NCBI RefSeq assembly: GCF_047496725.1
Contig: NC_132981.1
Location: 7,778,001 to 7,842,000, forward strand
Length of the DNA stretch: 64,000 nucleotides
Source of the DNA: Anoplolepis gracilipes
Lineage: Eukaryota; Arthropoda; Insecta; Hymenoptera; Formicidae
Direction of reading: 5' to 3'
Below, piece after piece: positions 27,544 to 42,000 of the stretch (the stretch's first letter is position 1; every line of letters begins with the position of its first letter). The notes below the pieces were generated by a model. That model had not been told where the DNA came from. It saw only the letters and a list, made by a program, of their open reading frames with translations, and did no database searches. The translations under genes were made by a program, and so were the position numbers.

Positions 27544-27551
27544 CTTATATA
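27544..27551 (-). promoter_or_regulatory. TATA box of CBM14 peptide gene
   Basis: TATATAAG followed by GAG on the minus strand, about 90 nt upstream of the ATG. Transcription would start near 27520 and give a 5' UTR of roughly 65 nt. The start site is inferred from spacing only. Confidence 0.7.
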
Positions 27552-30500
27552 CCCGAGCAATCCTTTTTATCAGTCTACTTAAATTGTTATGTACCCAGTT
27601 TTCTTCCGATATTCACACTCTTATCAGTTACGCGTAGTGATATCACGATAAACCTATAATTCGTAGAATGTTTCACGTAATAATCGTAGACGAAGACGGC
27701 TTTGTCGACGCGCACTGGAGTGTTACAGATTATACTTAGCCCAGATGTTAAGAAGACAAGTATCATGGTAAAGCGAGTAAATGCAAAAAGGAAAGATTTA
27801 TGAAAAGTGAAACGAAATGAACGAAATGTAAGATGAGCGCGAGTGAGCTAGAGAGAGTGAGAGGAAGTGAGAGAGGAGAAGGATGCTGGCTGACACTCGG
27901 ACAATGCCGGCGTGGTGCTGTCGCGTTCGGTTCCTGGTTATGGCGGGTGCACAATGCCTATTGTCGAGCAACCTACCATACAAACGTGTGTGCTGACGCT
28001 TTCACACAACGGCTAGCTCTACCTCCAACCTCCTATCTCGTTCGCCTCGGTCTCTCTTCATCGCTGTACTTTCGTTTCTGTCGAAGACGAGTATAGAATC
28101 TTTCTTTTTCTAGTAACGCCGCCGTTTCTCATAAGCTCGCGGCTTTCGGCAAGACCAATAAGATATCCCATGTGAAGAACAATATTGATTTTTTTTTTCA
28201 AATGACACTGTAGAAATAACGTAAAATGAGTTCAAGGGATACGACGGGAAGGTATGAAGATAGGAAAATTGTATTCGATTGCCATCGCTTCGGCGATACC
28301 ATCTTTGGAGTATCGTCACATAGTTGTGTTAAAGTTGATTAATATTTTAGTCATACTGTTGTTATTATTATAATACAAATGCTGCAGATTATGATATATA
28401 TGTTTTAGAAAGATATTTTTTATTCTATTAGTCAAAAAATGCATTGTAATTAGTAATAAATGTGTTTGTATTCAATATCCATTATAGATAATAATAAAGT
28501 TTTCTTTATAAAACATCTTATAATTTTAAATATTTTTTATTAAAACTAATTTTTTTACAATTTTTTTTAGAACATTTAGAGTTAAACCAGTAAAAGAAAT
28601 TTAATTTTTAATTATTTAATTTTAATTTTCACAAAATGTCATCAAAACTAATAATATTATTTTAGTAATTGTAAAATAAAAAAGCGTTTATCTCTCTAAA
28701 GTATTATATATAATAGAGACAAGATAAAGAATTAAATTTAAGTGGAAAGTTTCAATATCATAATAAATTTATAAAAAACATGAAATATAATTTTTTTATT
28801 AGAAAAATTATTTTAACACAAAATATTTGCGAAAAATTTGTAGATAAAGAGTTGAGAGCTAAAATTAAATGCGTATTCACAGCTTCGGAATGATAGCGTT
28901 ATCTCAAGACCTAATGTCAATTTGACGTACATTAGAGAATAATCACATTATCAATATTTTTATTACAACGTACTATATGCTTTATCGTATTTGCTTAATC
29001 ATATTTTAGAGAACGATTCCTATCTGACCGATTTCTATTCATTAATTTTATAAAATTGATTTTGAAAAGATTATTGTAGTACAGTTTTGCCAATTATTAT
29101 CAATGTTAATTGCTTCGTATGATGCAAACTAACATATATTGTTATCGTAACACAAACATTTTATTTTAAAATTGAACTTGACATAAAAAGACAACTGGCA
29201 ACTTTTCAATTTTTCAATTCTTATTACAAAATATTTATTAAAGAAAACTAATAAAAGTAAGTATTACGAGAGAGAAAAAGAAAGGAATAGACTCACCTGA
29301 AAAATATTTCCAAACATAAATTTTCAACATTTTTCCATTATTTCAAAGTTTAATCACATTTTATTATTTTTAAAAATAAAGTGAAAAAAATCTTACTCCC
29401 TACGATTAAAACAGAAGAAAAAAAAGATAAATCCATTCTGACATTTCATCAAAAGATCCATAATTTAAATTCAATCACTTACAAATCACAATCTCATTCA
29501 TGTCTTATTCTCGATTGTTCACAACTGCGCGGAAATTGGGTTCACTTTAGGAAATGAGACATTTCAACCAACACAAAGAAACGATTGTTTGAAAAAGGTT
29601 AAACGTTTACAAACGGAAAAACGTCATTTTCTTGGAACGTGCTGAAATTTTGAGCAGTTTCTAGTATTATAGTACAGATAATTCGACACATACAATGATA
29701 AGAATTGCTTGTTTATTTTTTAATTTCTATTGTTATTAAAGCAATGATTATCGTAAAGAATCTAATAAAATCAAATTTATTTTATACTTATATAATAATA
29801 TAGATATAAAATAAATATTTAACAAATTATTATAAATACTTATTGCATATATGTGCGTGCATATGTTTGCTAATTATAAGATTTAAAAATATTATGGCAC
29901 ATAAAAATGTTAATATTTCTATTTTCAGTCGTTTGGTCATGTAAAGAATAAGAGAGAAAGAGAACCCGATTTCCCATACTTGCCATATTGGCATATACAC
30001 CGCCTGCGTTTTACGGCCATATTCAGCGATTTTGCATATCGAGGCCAGGCGTGTGTATGTGCGTACATTATAGGGCAGAGAAAAAAGAAAGAAGAGAAAG
30101 GAGGATGGAGAACCCATCGTCGTCCTTTCTTCTCTAGCGCCATCAGAACTGCTGCAAGCCCATTCACCTTTTCCACACCGATTCACATATATACGGCAAT
30201 CGCAGACCTTCTTGAGAGCTCAATTTATCGCGGAACGGCCTCCGCTGGTACAAAGCGTGCCGGTGTGTGCGGGACGTATACTCCCTCCTTTCGAACAAAT
30301 TGTCATAATTGAATAACCAAAGAGATAAGCGAGCTATGCTTTGACCGTAAGCGCACTCGCGTAACTTTGGCAACGGCTTCGATACGGGTCGATCCATTTA
30401 ACTCTCAAGTGCCTCGAGTCCACTTGGTATTTTGGTTCTAAACTTTTTCTCTTGTTTCGTGCCTACACGCATTAGTTTTTATGAATCAGTTAAATCGACC

Positions 30501-32886
30501 CGCACGTTAAATTCTGCGCTTCATTCGTCTTTATGTCTGTGCGAGAAAAATTTATGGAAATTCGAGAGATTCTAGAAAGTTATTAATAATGATACAACGC
30601 GAAACTATTATCTAAATGTATTATGAATCGTATAGACATTAACTAGAGAAAATAAAGGCTATTTTAAAATTTATCTCTAGCAGGATTTAATGATAAACAA
30701 TTCAGATTTTTCCAACTTTTTGACAGTACTAGTATAGGGGTAAAACAATTGTAAAAATTTTATTCTGGCGATTTATTCTGGTGATCAGAAGGAAAAGACG
30801 GTACAAAAGAAACACTTGATGATGCTGATGGAAAAGGTTGATACGAAATAAACGAGATCGAACGGAAACGGAGAATGCGGATATCGGGGATAGCTTTAAC
30901 GGTCTTTTGTTTAGCTGACTTCACCGTTCACCGGCATGCCGGTAATTGCCACAATGCGGGGTGAAAAGCCAGAAAAAGCACAGCACAGTTGGAAATCAGA
31001 GGAAACGGCTAATCGAATGACAAGTTGATCGCTAATTTCACTCTTGAGACTTGTATATCTTATTTGTTGTATATATACTCATTGTCAAAGAAAAATTGTG
31101 TACGTCTTATGAAAAGAAACTTAATATGCTTGTGTAATTTCTTTGTTTTATTTCAAATTAAGAAACATACGAATAAATAGAAAAGATTTTCTCAGAAGCT
31201 TTCTATTTCTCTTCTTTTTTCTTTCTCTCTTGCTTTATTTTCATTCTATTTGAGCAAATACATTGCACCGTGATGCATCAATTGTTTCTTTTATCAGCAA
31301 TCAGTAGTAATTAAGATTGATCAACGAAAGCTCCGAATTGGAGATATCGACATTCGCATTAGACAACCAGTTAGAAACTTGTTGCTGTGATTTATAATCA
31401 TGGGACAGGCAAATTGGAGAGCAGTCGGGAATATGTCATAGATTTGTACCTATGAGAAGTGGTTGCGGACACAATTGCTTCTGGCGCGAGGAATGTAACA
31501 TGTGGTCACGCGATACCGTTTCCATTGCGCTTATTACGGATTTATTACATACGTATTCTGTTCTTCCTATTTTGTTGTACAAAAACAACAAAGTTATTAA
31601 ATATGTATTATATATCCGAAGAAATTCCATTTATTACATTTTATGCAACAACAATTTTTATTTTTTCAAAATGTTACATTTTTTTAAGCAAAAAAGCATT
31701 CGCAATTTTGCAATAATGTGAGAAAAATTTCTATAAGATATATGTTTATAAAACTGCAATCGAATCCCCAATTTTTACTATAATTATTACTGTTACAAAT
31801 GCAATATATAAACAATTAAGTTTGGTTCTTAATATTTTTCTAATTATAAAATAATCGAGTGTAACAATAAAATTTGTACTAGATCTCCCGTACTACTACC
31901 AACTATTTTTATTTTAACTCAAAGATCAAAGAGGACGGAAAAGAATATGGATATCTGATTCAGTAATACGGAGTCTCTCTGTGGTCATTTGATATTTATG
32001 AAGAAAAATAAGTTGTGAAGACCGCATCCGGTGAGTTGCGGACCCTACTTTGTATTACAGTGTAGTATAATAAAACATTTGTAATTTAAATTGGAGAAAG
32101 AGATAACTCACACATGTATAGTTTTTCCGTTGATATATACAGAATAAGTAAAAAGTAATGATAATATAAATATGAAATCTTTGCGATGTATTTATTATAA
32201 CTTTCAATTGTGATAAAGATGTAATTTTACATAAAATGCTACACAAAATATACAGTAATGAAATGTAGATTTGTATTAAAGTTTTTATCATTTTTAGTTT
32301 ATATAGTTTATTTTTGAATACCCTACAAATTTTTTATAACGTCGACATAGACTGAATATTAATACAAATAAAATATCTCTTGTCTATAGATTGTCATTTC
32401 AAGCAAACTAAATATTAAAAAAAAATTAATGTAACAATGTACACTTTTAAGTCTCTAGCTATGATTGAGTTTTTAAATAATTAAAAATGTCACTAGCACA
32501 GAGCTCTTCGCTTTTACGATCTCAAGCGGAGGAGGTTCCTCTTGAAATTTGCATAACTGCTTCAACGATAGGAGCTTGCTTGAAATATGACGTTTTATTA
32601 TTTTCGAGGCACTTCACCTCCGGTTAAACGTAGGGAACGACTAAAAGGTAAGTGCAAGAGGATCGAAACCCATAAGAAGATAATTTTATTTAGAAATGCT
32701 AGATAGATAGAGACTGTATGCAACTTTCCCATTTTTAATCTAAGAGTCAGTTATAATTTTATAAAATTTTATTAAAACATTCTTTTATGAGACTTGATTT
32801 TATTTGGCATTAAATCTCGCATTAATTTCTGATATTATAAATTTGTAACATAAATTATAAATTTATTTGGTTTTATATCTTTTAAG

Positions 32887-32988
<102 letters not shown>

Positions 32989-33070
32989 TTATGTATATAT
33001 TTAAATTAGATATTTATGATAGATTAGATTCATTATTACGTCTAAAAATTTATACAATTTTATAAAAAAA

Positions 33071-33076
<6 letters not shown>

Positions 33077-33111
<35 letters not shown>
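33077..33111. repeat. (CA)n microsatellite
   Basis: Uninterrupted AC run of about 35 bp, about 100 bp from the long AT tract. Confidence 0.95.
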
Positions 33112-33112
<1 letters not shown>

Positions 33113-35960
33113 GTTGTTAGTTGAAAATATTTTTCAAAATATATAATTTTGCAATATTTTTATTCTCTGAAACATAAAACAATGATATGTATCTGTAATG
33201 ATAAGTTTTATTTGATTTTGTTAAGAATATTATGCACAAATGTACAATAGAAATTGAGAACAATAGCTGCCAATATACGAGATATTGGCTGACCAAGGTA
33301 GAAGATACTACTGCCTACTAGTGCTGTCGGTGCAGCAGATATAAAACAAGGGTCTTGATAAAGTGACGACGTGACGTTTATCGCACGTGTTCCACATGTC
33401 GGCACAATTTCGAAAAAATGGTGCTTTAGTAACGTATGGTCTCACTATACATATAAAAAAAAATTGTAAACGTCATACTCTGAAAAGATGTCTTAAAAAA
33501 GTCGTACTACTGTATCTAAAATTGTGCGACAGTTAATAACACGAATAAAATGTTATATTTCATCAGCAATGTATAATTTAGGTAATTTATTTATAGTTAT
33601 TCAGATCATGCTAATGTAATAGAGCAATTAATAATAACGATCGGCAAATACATTAGGACATACGGTAAAAACGCACACATTGAAGATTACGGTCGCGTCC
33701 ACAGCATTCATTCGTTACGTATACCGTTACACAAGTAAGTGTAATTACACGAATAATTATTTATTTATGTTACCTCCTGCGAAGGGAATTACCTCGTAAG
33801 AACGATACATGCTCGCATATTCTCGTCGAGATATATGCTAAATATCTGCATGAGTATTTCTTATGTCGCAATGAATTTTTTATGGTTTAAGTTGAATATT
33901 AAAAACATTTCATTATGCAATAACTCGTTGGTATTTATATCCTATTTTCAAGATCAGATTATAAACTTACTGCATTTTTTTACTAATCTTCCCTATATAC
34001 TCAAAAATTTTAAAAAGAAATGAACTATTTAGTGCGGTCGATTATTGCGAGTCTCATTCTTTACGTCCTTTACTTACTTATTCCTTTTTTTATCGAAAAT
34101 AATCTCTCTCGATCCTAAGATTACTCCTCTGTCTTTTTTCATTTATTCTTACGATTGTGTTCATTCTTAATTACTCATTCTGCAAAACACATTCACAGAA
34201 AACATAGTTTAGTACATGTGATTCAGTTGTTTCCTCATTACTGCAGCTTATTTAAATATTAAACATCACTTAATTATTTGTTGTCTGCATGCTGTTTTTA
34301 ATGGAGATGTTATCTATACGCTTTTATAATACTATTGCAAGCAGAATTATCTATCATCTTTAATATTAATTTTGTTATTTATTTTAATTCTTATTCTATA
34401 GATATTATGTAACTAAATTTTTTATATTACGAAATAACTATTATAAGTTATGATTGATATAACATGATTGATATTTAATGCAGCGATAATAATACTTTGA
34501 CATCTTGTCAATATTTATCTCATAAAATATGTCTCTCATGTAATATTAAATGATTTCTGAGGTCACTTAATTAACGCATATTAATAAACTAAAAAATAAA
34601 TAAAATCTTCCTTTTAATTATATTTAACTTGATATTAATTTAATTCAATATTAAATGATTTTTAATAAGTTAAATTGCTAATTCTCTCTCTAAAATAATA
34701 TAAATTTTGCGCAATATGCAATTAATTAAAAATTTAATATCTTAATAATTTGATATATTTGTGCAAAATGTTGCACATTATACAAAACTTTAAATTTAAT
34801 AATGTGTTTTTAAACATACTAAAATTCATTCAATAATTAAGATCTATTGTATAACAAAAAAAAATAATAATTTTACAATTTACTAAATTAATAATTATCT
34901 CTTTATGATAAAACATTAATATATTACATGCGACTTTAGCATATATTTTAGTAAAATAAAAACTAAATATTAAATAAATATTTATCTTCTTTATTCATCG
35001 AGATAGAAATAGACATAGTTTTATCAATGAGATTAAAAACTATGCTATGATTTTTTAGAGAATGAATATTTTAAAGACTATATGAAAACTGTTGTACAAT
35101 AACACGAATCTATGCGACAAAATCAATCTAACTCAATATGTATTGAAAAAAATTATTTTATAAATACATTTAAAAATTTATTGAAAAGTTTGTATAAACA
35201 CTATACTGTGTAATTATATAATAAAAAATAAATTTTAACATATTTTAATTTGATATTTAAACATGCATTATTAAATTTTACTTCTAAATACGTCATATAT
35301 AAACAAATAAACCTTAGAAAAATGTCAACAATGTAAGAAATTTTAAAATAAAATTAGATAAGTCTACTTTATATAAAATGTTATATTAAATAAGAAAGCC
35401 AAGTATATAATTGCACACAGTTTTAAAAAATTAACCACCGATTTTAGAACAGTTTAATTATCAAAATTTATATTAATGTTTTATATTTAGATAAAAACAA
35501 TATTAACGTAAAACGGACATCAAAAATCATTTAATTTTCATTCTCATTTAGAAGTTTAGGTATCTATCCTCATTATAATGTCGTGTCAATGGTACACTTA
35601 TAAACCGGATCTGAGCACCTGATGAAGACTCATCGAGTTACTTCATTTGCATCCTGCATGACCTATTTCCATAACATTATCGTAATATTGGCATAAGCAC
35701 TTTCAGTTTGGCATGACGCGGAAACGACATCGTTGTTGCTGCGATCAACTCTGTATGTCTCTTGTATACTTGCATAATTACAGGCAAATATATGACATTC
35801 AAATAATAATTATATTATCAATAAAGTTTTAGTGATTTGTCAAACTCAAGATGTTCTAATTTTTCATAAAGGCTGCTTATTAGCAAACTATTTTATATTT
35901 TGACGATAGAAAATATAACATTATCTAAATAATAATCTAAATACACAACATATAATAAAA

Positions 35961-36060
35961 TAATCTGTAAAATATATAAATATATAAATATAATCTGTAA
36001 AATATATAAATATATATAATTATTATTATATATATATAAATATATATAATTATTATTACA
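35961..36060. repeat. AT-rich tandem repeat, 30-bp period
   Basis: About three imperfect units of 30 bp. The first two begin TAATCTGTAAAATATATAAA, and later units drift to TATTATTATATATATATAAA. Confidence 0.8.
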
Positions 36061-39000
36061 TTAAAAATGGTTTATAATAAGTTTTAGGAAGCTGTTATGA
36101 GAAAAAGGTTAATAAACATTACATCATTCGAGATAATTGAACAGATATTATTTCAAGAGAATATATTTTTTTACAATTCTTGTATTTTTAAGCAATTTTA
36201 TTATTAAATAATTTATATCTCAATAACTTCATTTAGTACAATCATAGTAATTTTATTGAATAATACATTTTTTCTCAGACTTAATATTATAATAATTCCG
36301 AAAATGTGCATTTACAAAAGACAACAATTGAAAATATTAAATCAGATCTATAAAATACTCGATAAGAAAGGCTTTTACATAAATTTGAACATTAAAATTT
36401 TACCTATCGTTATTATCCATGCCGTGATCTCGCAGAAACTAAGTAGCAGCATATTTTCCGGACCGACCGCGAGGAGAAACAATGAAATGAGCAAATAACT
36501 AGATTCTCACGCGCAACGGAACAATAATGGCACCGGGGGAAATTTTTCACGGACCCGTGGGCAAAATAATTTGGCAACAGATGCGTCGCGTCGCGTTTTC
36601 CGAGCCACCCGACCAAGAATAACGGAGCAGGAGTGGAGCGGAAAGGGTGGAAAGGCGACATAAGCGACGGGGTGCTTCGTGCAGCAGGAGAGCCACATCG
36701 AGGTGACATATTTTCGGGGTCTGCAATTGCAGCATTCTTGTTATCGTAAAAAAACGTAAGATAATATTAAAAAGTTGAAAAAACATATATTTATCGAAAA
36801 CTTAATTTGGTTTTAATTGCACACGAATGTACCAATTATAGATCAAATGTTACAAATCACATTCACTTTCAAAGCAAGTTTCAGTAACGCTCTGATTACT
36901 TTAAAAATAATAACATATCAATGACATAAATATATAGTATGTCAGTATTAATTATTATATTATTATAATATTATTGATTGCAAAATATTGACTTGAATTT
37001 TTTTTTTTAGAATTATGATATGCACATACTTAATGCATTTAGAAGATTTATACTTGCTATCGATATCATGTTTGACTTTCATAATGTGTGATAAACGAAA
37101 CCTGTTTATAAATAAAATTATTTTTTTATGGTTTAGTATACTAGATGAAATGCTATAATATCCGATTTACATATTTACATATAGCAATAGCTAGTTATAA
37201 TTTAATATTTTATATTCTTATATTACAAACAAGCAATAAAAAATTTTCAATATTGCTTTTGATGTACACATTGTGATTGTTTCTAAATTATATTTTTATA
37301 AAGGTTTGATACGTAGTCAAAGTTAGTATCTATGCAATCAATATTTTGTTTGTCATACTGTAAATAAAAATTTAAATGGTACGAGATGAATAAAAGAAAA
37401 TAGAAAAATTTTTTGAAAAGTTTAGAAATTTGTTAGATATTTCTATATAAAACTATATCACATTAAAAAAATATCCATTAGAAAATTTAATTTTAATCTT
37501 CAACAATATTTCTAACACAAATAATGAAATAGTCTTCTAGTTAGTAACGTACGTCTTCGCAAAACATGGCGACCCTCGCAAGTTCGAAGGTTGACACGCC
37601 GCAAGGATAAGAAAGGCCTCAGACGAAGAAGTAGGAAAAGAGCCAAGAAGGGAGATGGGGTTCAACTTAGAAATAACAAGGCCGAATGACAAGAAAACAG
37701 AGAAGAAGTTCAGGTTTGTGGAGTGGGAGAGACCGGTTCTGTTGGAAGAGGGAAATACGATGTAGAAGAGGAAGAAGGACAGGGGAACAGGATCGCTCTG
37801 ACGAGAATGCGGGCGGGAGGGGGTTGGCAGGAGAGGCAGGGTGTAAAGATAAGAGCGTTACGTGAGCGACTCATTAAGGGATGCAAATTAACCGGTGCCA
37901 ACGACGTTGCCTAGCTCCCTCGAAACTTCGGGCCTGAGCGCCCTAAACCAACCACCGGCGTTACTTGCGGTAGTCGCAGTTTGCCGGAAGTGCAACGTAC
38001 TTTCCGAAGACCCTATTCGAGTGTCTTTCGCGTGTATAATACTTATCATCTGCGCGCTCTTGGTGGCATCTTCGCGAGCAGAAACGGAACGGTGCGGTGA
38101 CGGTGCACCGAGCACCGTATCTGCAAAGAAACACAGATTTATCTGAGAGCGACAGAGAAAGAAACAGGAAAAAGACCGCGACCGAATGGTTGTTGTCTCA
38201 CGTTTTATCGTGCACCATGCTGCGCGCGGCTGCGCATTCGTCTCGCGACGGGCGATTCTTGACGATACTCTGTTTCACAACGCGGCCGTAATAGAACATA
38301 TTATTCATCAGTCTGTGCAGTGAAAGCTATTTCGGCACTTTTTGTATTGTGTCCACGATACAAAAGAAATTTTTATTAAATAAAAGAAACAGAACATATT
38401 GTGCGCAACATATACTATAATAATACATTGAGACTGATAATTGTGTACAAAAAAAGATATATATGTATAACATATATATTATTATAAAGGAAGAAAATAA
38501 AAATTTTTTGTAATAAAAATTCAATCAAGTAAAAATACAAATTTGACTATAAGAGAAAGATAAAGTTCTTTTAAAGCATTCAAGTTGCTGATTCAATTTT
38601 TGGATTGTTTAGAAACAGAGAACAGAGAAAGGCAAAATTCAAGCGATTCGTCGCTTGTAACTTGATGAATTCGCAATCAACGCGTGTAAACAGCTCTCTT
38701 GCGCAGAATTCTGTAAAAAGTTAAAAGCAAGGAAGCATGAAATCTTAGTAGGAAAGAACGGAACTTCTATTTTGGCTCGCGCGCTTCCACTAGCTTTTCC
38801 TTCTCTCTTATATAGTAGCTTTTCTGCTAAACTAAATAATTTTGAAACATCGAATTTATATTATACTTAATATTTACACGCATATTTTAAATATGTGTGT
38901 GTGTGTATGTTACATATTTTATATTATCTAATTTTCAAAGATTCTAATGTTTTATCGCTATTTCGTCCTCTGAAATCTCTCTGTGTTGCTTTTTATGGTT

Positions 39001-42000
39001 CAAGACAGCTCTGAGAGTTCGAAAGGCTCCCTTATAAATGACTGTCCAGCTACCCTATGATTTATAACAGCTTTTAGCTTGCACGGTCGCAAAAAATTAC
39101 GCTCGAGTAGAAATATATCCGCGGACGGAGGCAAACTTTTCACGAGAGACACGATCTACCACTGTAAAAGAGAATACTAAATTGAAAGATTTCAACGTTA
39201 GAGGCAGACACTCAAGCTGCGAATGTCGAGCAACGAAAATCCATTTACCGTCATCAACTACATAAATTTTATACCTTGCGCGTCGAATGAGATAAATTCT
39301 AATTGTTGCATAAATGAAATAATTACGTGTGCACTAAAGCGTGCATTTGCAAAATTATATTGCATATTGCATTATTTGAAGTGTTTACGCATAGATAACA
39401 GCTATTGGTTACTATTTATTGTAATTATGTTTCAATCATTGTCATCATTATCATGGTTTATTAATGATCGATTGATTCGTTATAATGTATACATAAACTC
39501 ATTTGCTTTAAAGAAAATTTATTATAGTCATTATAGTTCTTATGTTAAAAATAATATATTTTTCAATCAATCTATAGACTTACTTGGATTTGCAAATAGG
39601 AGTAAATCGTCTCTTGTAGGGAGCCTAATCAAGAAGGAATGCATTTGATATTAGTACGCAGTACGAGCTAATGGGAAACTGGCGTTCCACGACTGCTGCC
39701 GAGCGTTCTTAGGGAGTATTAGTGACCACTCTCGAGATCACCCAAGGGCCTACCCTACGAATTTCCGGTCTGAACTACTACGGTTCATTCTACCAGTTCC
39801 CACCTCTCGTCGTTAATTTATCCCCGGTAGATTGACTAAAGATACGAGGGATTCGTCAACTAATGCGCGCGTTCAACTGTGTAAAGGGAAGGTAATTTAC
39901 GTATATTTAGTTGCGCTCCATTGTGTCTGCCGTCCACCGGCACGATAAACGTGACATCTCCTAAATGTAGACATGCAAAGCAACACGTATACTCGGAAAG
40001 TTTGAGATGTCAAAGTTCAAATTAACTTAAATTATCATAAGCCTTAAATCTCACGAGATTAACGAGAATATCTGAGCAGCATAAATCTATTCTTTACTTT
40101 AAAACTATAAATATCCAGTTTTCTTTAATATAAAAATTATTTAAAAAGAATAATAAAGAAATCTTTGATAAAGAATAGAAAACGTTTTTTTTTAAAAAAA
40201 AAAAAAACAATAAGACGATTAATGAATAATTAATCGTTTACTTTTAAAATATTTTAAAACTTTCGTACCACGAAAAAAACTTTTAGAAAAAGGTTCTAAA
40301 TAGACCGTTAAGTGGTACAGATGTCTCCAAGTTTTCAGAGACAAGCGCTATTGGATCGTCAACGCGGCGTCAGGCCGCGTTATAAGGGGATCGTTCGTCT
40401 GGTAAAGAACGCTGATGGAAAATGACATTATCTTTTGGTATAAGTCGGCCGAGTCACCGGAGAGGACGATTCGTAATTGCTTAAGTTAAGGAATGCGCAC
40501 CGCGCTCGGACGTACTGGCGAAAGCGTGGCAAGAGGAGAAAGAAGGGATTTGAGTGGAAGATGCGCGGGGGGGAGGGGCGGCGGGGGGGGGGAAGAGAGA
40601 GGAAGAACAGGCGGATGGAGGAGAGTAAGTTCAAGACCGTGGGGTGGCTATGAATTTAAATTTCTCTAATTAGGACGCGCGGGAGACGCAGTGACGCTGT
40701 TGGTAGCTTTCCCTTCGGATCCCTCACTCTCCTTTCTATCTCTGTTTCTTCTCCTTCCGTTCGTCTACCATCCGCTTATATTCTCTCCTCCTCGTCAAGT
40801 TCCCTTATTCTCTCTCGCGGCGATCCTTATCTCTGTCGTTTCTCTGTCGGTCCCTCGTTCGTGCTTCTCTCTCGCTCTTAGTGTCTTGCCATAATACCGT
40901 ACTAGCCGCAAAACCCCCGCGCTGAAGTAACTCAAGTAAGAGGTGGCTCGCATTCGCCGTAGTTGACACCACCTGACTCAGATTTGTTGCTTCTCACGTT
41001 CTAACCGAAATTTATTTGAAGCCCGCTAGCGCCGGTTAATTAACGTTTCCCCGGGGGTAGAGTTAGTCGGTCCATGCTGAAGCGGCGTGCAAGCGGAAAT
41101 CGCGAGTGCATACAAAAGCGAAGCAATCGAACACGCCCGGGATGTGTCGTGTGAGTAATTGAATGGCTAGTGGTATAACTCAGCGTGCGAGCGGCCGATG
41201 CTTGAATCGAGATTGCTCGTATAGTTTCGACGCGCTTCTCTTTTATCTTTCATGCTATTTTATTTCGTTTTCAAAAAGCTATATTGTCCATGGAACTTGC
41301 TTATTTGTTTATGTCAGTGCGAGAATATTTCACATTTTAACGTTATATAATTTTGTATATATTTATTCAAAATATATAAACTATAACGATTAATGTTTAA
41401 AGAAGTAAATTAAGCCCTACCTGATTAGTGTTTGAAAATAAATAATTGACGATAAGCCATAGGTATGAAATACTTACAAAAAATTTTAAAAATATTTGAA
41501 ATACTTTCGATAGTCCAATATTCATTTCCTGTTATCCGTCTGGGTGAGTAATTTGAACAGCAGTAAAAAATTTTCAAGGAGTTTTAGCAACCATTAGCGA
41601 AAAAGGGACTAAGCCAGCGATTTAAAAAAAGTTTCCATGGTGCATACATTAACCCGCGCGAGTGTGCGCTTTTGCGTCGGTGTACGAATCTTAATTCTTT
41701 CTTTGTTATCTCCTTCCACTAATTCACAATGATGGCGAATAAGGGGACATAGAGAACAAAAAGAAAAGTTAAAGGGAATAAAGTTAAAGCCGCAGCTACA
41801 GCTAACATTTTTCGTCACCTTTGTCTTAAAAGATTAAAGGCTTAAAATGTGTTCACAATCAAACATTTTATCATCTTACCAGGTATTTTTTATTACACTA
41901 ATTATTCTTAAAAAATTTATTGATAATTGTATCAACAATATATATATTTGTATCAGCAATATAATGAGAATCTAATAAATTATAAGAACATAATATAGCA

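Noticed and set aside
33208..33405. 65-codon minus-strand frame with a hydrophobic stretch
   Set aside because: Too short, matches no family I know, and has no signal-peptide layout or splice partners.
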